6,048 bases of DNA, taken from the NCBI GenBank assembly GCA_038998365.1, contig JAVZHJ010000037.1:1-6048 (forward strand), written 5' to 3'. Made by a program: the position numbers and the translations under genes. Of the stretch, positions 1-2,990 are shown piece by piece. Source of the DNA: JAVZGQ01 sp038998365 (GTDB lineage Archaea > Aenigmatarchaeota > Aenigmatarchaeia > CG10238-14 > SCSR01). Position 1 is the stretch's first letter; each line of letters starts with the position of its first letter. The notes below the pieces were generated by a model. The model was given only the letters and a program-made list of their open reading frames with translations. It searched no databases and was not told where the DNA came from.

Positions 1-200
1 TTTAGTTCATCCACACCTTTGCTTACCATTATATTACCAACAATTTTAAAGGCTTGTTTTTGTTCAGTTTTATCCAATTCTTCAAGGGCTCCTTCTATTT
101 CAGCTACTTGTATCTTCAAGCTCTCTTTTTGTATTAGCAAGGTTTGCAACTGCTGTTGATAAAACTGAAACTCTTCTTCTGGAGAAACTTCTTTTGCCAT
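1..200 (-). CDS. pfdB: Prefoldin subunit beta (N-terminal part, runs off left edge)
   Basis: Cytosolic chaperone subunit; archaeal prefoldin is a jellyfish-shaped hexamer of two alpha and four beta subunits that captures unfolded proteins and passes them to the thermosome. Only the first 66 residues are in the window. They begin MAKEVSPEEEFQFYQQQLQ, continue as a Q/L/E-rich amphipathic coiled-coil helix, and reach the conserved segment KIVGNIMVSKG, the position where beta subunits show a 'VGN(I/L)(L/M)' turn between the first helix and the hairpin. The ATG at 198-200 is supported by AAGGTGG a few bases upstream. The gene is last in the minus-strand cluster, 64 bp after rpoP. The alpha subunit is less likely because the VGN turn and short first helix fit beta. 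The C-terminal helix is not visible. Confidence 0.88.
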   Translation of the reverse strand, partial: MAKEVSPEEEFQFYQQQLQTLLIQKESLKIQVAEIEGALEELDKTEQKQAFKIVGNIMVSKGVDEL

Positions 201-204
201 TTTC

Positions 205-211
205 CCACCTT
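205..211 (-). promoter_or_regulatory. Shine-Dalgarno sequence of prefoldin beta
   Basis: AAGGTGG on the minus strand lies 4 bases before the ATG at 200, matching the archaeal 16S 3' end (complement of CACCUCC). It fixes the prefoldin start. The rest of the 64-bp gap (212-264) is AT-rich and I see no gene in it; a weak TATA-like stretch may be present but I cannot support a promoter. Confidence 0.6.
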
Positions 212-264
212 AACTAAATAAATTAATTCCACTAAACTTAAACCTTTTACTTAGAAGGGAAAAA

Positions 265-393
265 TTATCTAGCTTTAACCCTTTTTATAACTTCTGGCCT
301 CATCTTAACAAATATCCTATATCCACAATAAGGGCATCTTATCTTTTCTCCCAATTTTGATACAGTCTTCTTACAATTCACACATCTATACAT
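265..393 (-). CDS. rpoP: DNA-directed RNA polymerase subunit P (Rpb12-like)
   Basis: Small zinc-binding subunit of archaeal RNA polymerase, equivalent to eukaryotic Rpb12; it sits on the Rpb3/Rpb10/Rpb11-like platform and helps polymerase assembly and promoter opening. The 42-residue product starts MYRCVNCKK and has a Cys4 zinc site: C4 and C7 (CVNC), C20 and C23 (CPYC), followed by a basic tail (YRIFVKMRPEVIKRVKAR) typical of the family. The length is normal to slightly short for archaeal RpoP. Its ATG overlaps the eL43 stop by one base (TGATG), which points to translational coupling, and a strong GAGGTGGAG precedes it inside the eL43 coding end. An eL43-rpoP pairing is common in archaea. 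Confidence 0.92.
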   Translation of the reverse strand: MYRCVNCKKTVSKLGEKIRCPYCGYRIFVKMRPEVIKRVKAR

Positions 394-620
394 CACTCCA
401 CCTCTTTTTTAATCATCTCAGCTTTTGGAACATAAGCTGCTCCTGCAAATTTCGTCCCACACTTCTTACATTTCCAAATTCCCGAAGCAAGCCTCTTCAC
501 ATAATTCATACCACATTTTGGGCAAAAGTGTTTTTGCTTTTGAATTTTCTCTATTTCTGCAACTCTTTTCTTCACACCTTTCCCATATCTTGGGCCAAAT
601 CTTGCTGTAGTTTCTACCAT
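393..620 (-). CDS. rpl37ae: Large ribosomal subunit protein eL43 (L37Ae)
   Basis: Zinc-ribbon protein of the archaeal/eukaryotic 50S/60S subunit that binds 23S rRNA. The 75-residue product opens with MVETTARFGPRYGKGVKKRV, the characteristic basic 'ARFGxRYG' N-terminus, and carries a Cys4 zinc ribbon at C33/C36 (CPKC) and C51/C54 (CKKC) followed by the family's 'GxxFAGAAYxP' segment. The start at 620 is supported by AGTGATT just upstream and a 4-bp gap from the PDCD5 homologue. The stop overlaps the rpoP start by one base. Slightly shorter than many homologues but complete across all landmarks. Confidence 0.95.
   Translation of the reverse strand: MVETTARFGPRYGKGVKKRVAEIEKIQKQKHFCPKCGMNYVKRLASGIWKCKKCGTKFAGAAYVPKAEMIKKEVE
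396..404 (-). promoter_or_regulatory. Strong Shine-Dalgarno sequence of rpoP inside the eL43 gene end
   Basis: GAGGTGGAG on the minus strand, ending 2 bases before the rpoP ATG, is the best Shine-Dalgarno match in the window and lies in the last codons of eL43. It supports the very short rpoP reading frame, which would otherwise be easy to miss. Confidence 0.55.
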
Positions 621-624
621 ACAA

Positions 625-879
625 TCACTTTATAATCCTGAATTTTTTATCACTTGCAAGCCTTTCTAAAATCATCTTTATATGATCTTCAGATATCTCT
701 TTATTTATTTTTCCAGCTTGATAAAGCTGAACAAGATAAAGCTCCACTTGACTTACAAGCTCTGGTTTAACAAGCTTGACTCTTGCAAGTCTTTCAATAG
801 CTTCTCTTGTGAGTATCTTTTTCAGAATAACTTTTTTCATCTCTTCCAGCTTTTTCATCTCTTCCAATTCCTCTTCCAT
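625..879 (-). CDS. PDCD5 family DNA-binding protein
   Basis: Archaeal homologue of eukaryotic PDCD5/TFAR19. Members bind DNA or nucleic acid and form a compact helical bundle; the archaeal cellular role is unsettled. The 84-residue product has a charged N-terminal helix (MEEELEEMKKLEEMKK), then the diagnostic core: LTREAIERLARVKLVKPELVSQVELYL (residues about 23-49, given here as its order of landmarks: 'REAIERLARVKLVKPE' then 'VELYL'), followed by 'QLYQAGKI' and 'ISEDHIKMILERL'. It starts directly after the eS19 stop (TGA then ATG, no gap), so the pair is probably co-translated. The eS19-PDCD5 order is widely conserved in archaea, which supports the call. It is shorter than the usual 100-120 residues, with a trimmed N-terminus and C-terminal tail. 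Confidence 0.9.
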   Translation of the reverse strand: MEEELEEMKKLEEMKKVILKKILTREAIERLARVKLVKPELVSQVELYLVQLYQAGKINKEISEDHIKMILERLASDKKFRIIK

Positions 880-1290
880 TCATTTCACTTCTTTTGCTAT
901 ATTGTCCAAAAGCTTTTGTCCTTTTGCAGTTATTTTCCTACCTTTTTTAGTTTTTTCTACCAAGCCGGCTTTTTCAAGTTGTTGTAAAATTTTTCTTATA
1001 ATTGCCCCGGAAGCTTTTCTAAAATGTTGTGGGAAAAAACCTCTTTTCCTCCTTCCTCCATAATAACTTCTTAACCTTTCCACACCCACAGGCCCATCAA
1101 CATAAATTCTCCTTAGAACAGAAGCAGCTCTTATGTACCAAAAATCAAGCTGTTCTGGCGGCCTTTGCTTGTGAACACCAGACTTTGCAAACTTCGCCCA
1201 TTCTGGAGGCTTTATCTCTTCTAATTTTTTCAATTCTTCTTTTAACCTCTCCACCAACTTTTGTGGGTCTACAAGCTTTGCACTTACCAT
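880..1290 (-). CDS. rps19e: Small ribosomal subunit protein eS19
   Basis: Archaeal/eukaryotic 30S/40S protein of the subunit head, needed for maturation of small-subunit rRNA in eukaryotes. The 136-residue product contains the family landmarks: 'PPEWAKFAKSGVHKQRPPEQ' (residues 28-47), 'DFWYIRAASVLRRIYVDGPVG' around 49-69, the 'RLRSYYGGRRKRG' segment and 'IIRKILQQLEKAGLVEK', all in a winged-helix fold. Length is normal. The start at 1290 is supported by AAGTGAG upstream. It is the first gene of a tightly packed minus-strand unit eS19-PDCD5-eL43-rpoP, and has its own TATA-like promoter at 1317-1333. Confidence 0.96.
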   Translation of the reverse strand: MVSAKLVDPQKLVERLKEELKKLEEIKPPEWAKFAKSGVHKQRPPEQLDFWYIRAASVLRRIYVDGPVGVERLRSYYGGRRKRGFFPQHFRKASGAIIRKILQQLEKAGLVEKTKKGRKITAKGQKLLDNIAKEVK

Positions 1291-1316
1291 AATCTCACTT
1301 ACTCATAAAATTTAAT

Positions 1317-1333
1317 CTTTATATTTTTATAAG
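1317..1333 (-). promoter_or_regulatory. TATA-like promoter of the eS19 operon
   Basis: The minus strand reads CTTATAAAAATATAAAG 27-43 bp upstream of the eS19 ATG, in the only gap (1291-1342) of this part of the cluster. With initiation about 26 bp downstream, this leaves a short leader that includes the GTGAG Shine-Dalgarno. The spacing and sequence fit an archaeal TBP site; the transcription start is inferred. Confidence 0.55.
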
Positions 1334-1342
1334 CTTCTCCCT

Positions 1343-1582
1343 TTAAGAAGAAAGCAGTATATAGGCTGTCGTTAAAATCATGAAAATGAAACCACCAATT
1401 ATGAGAAGAATTACAAGCATGCTTAAAGTAAAACCTGAAAATTGTTCACAAACAAAAGATTTTGGTGTTTCTGTCTTACATTTTTCTGCAAGCTTGTTTA
1501 TATTGTCGAATATGTAAAAAAGCATGAAAGTGGCAACAAAAACAGTCAGCAAACCATATGCTATTTTTTTACCGACAGACAT
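1343..1582 (-). CDS. Small two-helix membrane protein, unknown function
   Basis: I do not recognise a family. The 79-residue product has two hydrophobic segments, about residues 8-25 (YGLLTVFVATFMLFYIF) and 51-76 (FTLSMLVILLIIGGFIFMIL), joined by a polar loop with two cysteines (C35 and C45) that could form a disulfide if the loop faces outside. The basic N-terminus (MSVGKK) suggests both termini are cytoplasmic and the loop external, by the positive-inside rule. The start follows the RNP4 stop without a gap (TAA then ATG), with AAGGTTG as a plausible ribosome site, so it is probably co-transcribed with RNP4. In many archaea the gene next to the RNP4/eS19 region is a soluble RNA-binding protein, not a membrane protein. 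It is reading-frame supported but functionally blank. Confidence 0.75.
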   Translation of the reverse strand: MSVGKKIAYGLLTVFVATFMLFYIFDNINKLAEKCKTETPKSFVCEQFSGFTLSMLVILLIIGGFIFMILTTAYILLSS

Positions 1583-1891
1583 TTATTCAACCTTATGCCT
1601 AATTAATTTATTGCAATTTTTACATTTTATAGTTATCATTTTGTCTTGAATTCTCACACTGCAAGTTATCCCTGGCTTTAGCAAAGTGTTACAATTCTTG
1701 CAGAATTTTCTTTTCAGCTCTCTCGAAAGCCTTATGTTGTACCTTAAACCTATTTTCCTAGCAAGCTCTATGTAACGCCTGCTCCTTTCAGGATGTTGCT
1801 TAAGCTCTTTTTCAGCCAAGCTGAACAGAATTTGAATTCTCTCTCTTGCTATCTTGCGTTGCCATTCAGGCTTTTTTGATATTTTCCTCAT
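1583..1891 (-). CDS. rnp4: Ribonuclease P protein component 4 (RNP4, Rpp21/Rpr2)
   Basis: Zinc-ribbon protein subunit of archaeal RNase P; with RNP1 it binds the specificity domain of the RNase P RNA and helps remove tRNA 5' leaders. The 102-residue product has two N-terminal helices rich in R/K (QRKIARERIQILFSLAEKEL, then 'HPERSRRYIELARKIGLRYNIRL') and a Cys4 zinc ribbon at C64/C67 (CKNC) and C90/C93 (CKNC), with the family 'RKFCKNC' and 'LLKPG' elements. I start at the ATG at 1889-1891. An in-frame ATG at 1960 would put the first 23 codons partly inside tRNA-Pro and adds no family sequence. No Shine-Dalgarno is visible before 1891; translation may be leaderless or follow tRNA 3' processing. 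The gene lies 29 bp after tRNA-Pro(UGG) in the same direction. Confidence 0.9.
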   Translation of the reverse strand: MRKISKKPEWQRKIARERIQILFSLAEKELKQHPERSRRYIELARKIGLRYNIRLSRELKRKFCKNCNTLLKPGITCSVRIQDKMITIKCKNCNKLIRHKVE

Positions 1892-1911
1892 AATTTTTCT
1901 TGAGAATTTAA

Positions 1912-1921
1912 GATTTAAAAT
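1912..1921 (-). promoter_or_regulatory. Possible TATA-like box of rnp4 at the tRNA 3' end
   Basis: ATTTTAAATC on the minus strand is centred about 26 bp upstream of the rnp4 ATG, the spacing of a leaderless archaeal promoter. The same T-run could equally be the terminator of tRNA-Pro(UGG). The sequence alone does not decide between these, and both could hold. Confidence 0.3.
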
Positions 1922-1995
1922 GGGGTTGCTGGGATTTGAACCCAGGTTTTGCGGGCCCAAGCCGCAAGGCCTAGACCAAGCTAGCCGACAACCCC
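1921..1995 (-). tRNA. tRNA-Pro (anticodon UGG)
   Basis: A complete 75-nt cloverleaf on the minus strand. Acceptor GGGGTTG pairs with CAACCCC, with A73 as discriminator. The D stem is GGCT/GGCC (closing with T-G) around a loop with GG at 18-19, the anticodon stem TGCGG/CCGCA holds loop CTTGGGC with anticodon TGG, the variable loop is AAAC, and the T stem CTGGG/CCCAG holds loop TTCAAAT. There is no intron and CCA is not encoded. It reads CCA and, by wobble, other proline codons. It directly follows the stop codon of the upstream LAGLIDADG gene (2 bp gap), so any transcript of that gene runs into the tRNA. Confidence 0.97.
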
Positions 1996-1997
1996 GT

Positions 1998-2804
1998 TTA
2001 AAATTCTATTCGATTTGAATTTTTATTCGACTCGAGTCTATTAAACCATTTTGGATATCTTTTTAAATTATTTGGTCTTATTATCATTAAAAATTTTTCA
2101 GCATCATATTGTTTAATCTTCACATAGAATATTTTCTTTCTATTTTCTCTTTGATCTTTATAAACATAAATCAAAGGCCGAATATTTAAAACCTTTCTCA
2201 AGATTTTTGTTATTTGACGAGCCAATACGGGTGAAACAGTTATGAAGTCTATTTCTCTTTTATCCTTGTACGTATATCCATCACTATCGAATAACCCTCT
2301 TAAAAATCCTATTAAAAAATCATTCGATAAAAAATTTATTTTGACTAAACGTATGGTATATGATCTTTTCTGATTTTCATTCCAGGTAACATATTTTTTT
2401 ATTAATTCACTTAGTTTTTTTGATGTCACTCTTACAAAAATTTTATTAACATTTTTGTATTTGTAGACGTATATGTAACGGTTTATAATCGAATTTAGCA
2501 AATTTATGAATCTTTTGACATATTCTTCTTCATCTTTAGAGAAATAGAAAAATATATTGTATTTATAACTTTTCTTATCAAAAAAGAAATATCCATCACC
2601 TGAAAATACACCAATCAATTCTCCAACATTTTCAAGATTAGAGTCTTCTATTTTTGTTTCTGGAAATCTTCTACCTCTGAGTTTTTTTATATAATAATAC
2701 ACTGTGGATTTATTTAGATTCAAATCTTTACAAATTTTTGTGATAGTTTCATTTTCTTTTATTTTTTTGATGAGCAGTTGCTTTGTTGAGTTTTCAAGTC
2801 TCAT
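1998..2804 (-). CDS. Free-standing LAGLIDADG homing endonuclease with N-terminal HTH
   Basis: Predicted site-specific DNA endonuclease of the double-motif (monomeric) LAGLIDADG class, 268 residues. Residues about 18-42 look like a helix-turn-helix ('ITKICKDLNLNKSTVYYYIK'), as in Hin-like or resolvase-like DNA-binding modules. The first LAGLIDADG motif is ELIGVFSGDG (62-71) and the second FLRGLFDSDG (167-176); each ends in the expected acidic residue before Gly (D70, D175), so both metal-binding acids are present. The protein is rich in K, Y, I and N and its codons are strongly A/T-ending. It has no intein splicing blocks and no host exons are seen around it, so it is free-standing and not an intein or intron-encoded. 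It lies between two tRNA-Pro genes on the same strand, its stop 2 bp from the tRNA-Pro(UGG) 5' end. It looks intact. It could act as a mobile gene targeting this locus, or as a maturase-like or transcriptional derivative. Confidence 0.9.
   Translation of the reverse strand: MRLENSTKQLLIKKIKENETITKICKDLNLNKSTVYYYIKKLRGRRFPETKIEDSNLENVGELIGVFSGDGYFFFDKKSYKYNIFFYFSKDEEEYVKRFINLLNSIINRYIYVYKYKNVNKIFVRVTSKKLSELIKKYVTWNENQKRSYTIRLVKINFLSNDFLIGFLRGLFDSDGYTYKDKREIDFITVSPVLARQITKILRKVLNIRPLIYVYKDQRENRKKIFYVKIKQYDAEKFLMIIRPNNLKRYPKWFNRLESNKNSNRIEF
2017..2029 (-). promoter_or_regulatory. Possible TATA-like box of tRNA-Pro(UGG), inside the endonuclease gene end
   Basis: CGAATAAAAATTC on the minus strand is centred about 28 bp upstream of the tRNA 5' end. 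It overlaps the last codons of the LAGLIDADG endonuclease, because that gene leaves only 2 bp of spacer. The position is right for an archaeal tRNA promoter but the match is unremarkable in AT-rich DNA. Confidence 0.35.
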
Positions 2805-2825
2805 ATTTTTTCAATTATTACCTTG

Positions 2826-2835
2826 TTTTATATTT
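2826..2835 (-). promoter_or_regulatory. TATA-like promoter of the free-standing endonuclease gene
   Basis: AAATATAAAA on the minus strand is centred about 26 bp upstream of the ATG at 2804. No Shine-Dalgarno lies before that ATG. The arrangement is what a leaderless archaeal mRNA starting at the ATG would show. It lies in the 73-bp gap after tRNA-Pro(GGG), which otherwise holds nothing I can identify. Confidence 0.5.
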
Positions 2836-2877
2836 CTATTTTTGTCAGTTGAATTATTCATTCATAATAAAGGTATG

Positions 2878-2952
2878 TGGGAAGGCGGGGATTTGAACCC
2901 CGGTTGCTGCCACCCCAAGGCAGATGCCTAGACCAAGCTAGCAGACCTTCCC
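2878..2952 (-). tRNA. tRNA-Pro (anticodon GGG)
   Basis: A complete 75-nt cloverleaf on the minus strand. Acceptor GGGAAGG pairs with CCTTCCC, with A73 as discriminator. The D stem is TGCT/GGCA, the anticodon stem CTGCC/GGCAG holds loop TTGGGGT with anticodon GGG, the variable loop is CAAC, and the T stem CGGGG/CCCCG holds loop TTCAAAT. There is no intron and no encoded CCA. It reads CCC and CCU. It shares a 17-base identical stretch covering most of the D arm (2926-2942) with tRNA-Pro(UGG) at 1969-1985. Confidence 0.97.
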
Positions 2953-2990
2953 TCAAAATATTATTTGATTTGAAATTATAATTCTTAAAT
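2953..2990 (+). promoter_or_regulatory. Divergent promoter region between tRNA-Pro(GGG) and the HerA-like gene
   Basis: Only 38 bp separate the tRNA 5' end from the ATG of the plus-strand ATPase gene. On the minus strand, AATTATAATT (2974-2983) is centred about 26 bp upstream of the tRNA. On the plus strand, AAAATATTATTT (2956-2967) is about 24-35 bp upstream of the ATG at 2991, with no Shine-Dalgarno, suggesting a leaderless mRNA. The two TATA-like boxes nearly abut, so the two transcription complexes would compete for the same DNA. Confidence 0.5.

Noticed and set aside
357..1292. Several plus-strand open frames opposite the ribosomal cluster
   Set aside because: They are rich in F, S, L and H, as expected for antisense shadows of lysine- and glutamate-rich genes, match no family, and oppose well-supported minus-strand genes.
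1892..1960. N-terminal extension of RNP4 from an upstream in-frame ATG at 1960
   Set aside because: The extension lies partly within tRNA-Pro(UGG) and its residues (MGPQNLGSNPSNPI...) do not belong to the RNP4 family; the ATG at 1891 gives a normal-length protein.
2704..2931. Plus-strand open frame of 75 codons
   Set aside because: It runs antisense through the endonuclease N-terminus and then through tRNA-Pro(GGG); no family resemblance and no start signal.
1921..2952. Introns or split halves in the two tRNA-Pro genes
   Set aside because: Both fold as uninterrupted 75-nt cloverleaves with normal stems and 7-base anticodon loops.
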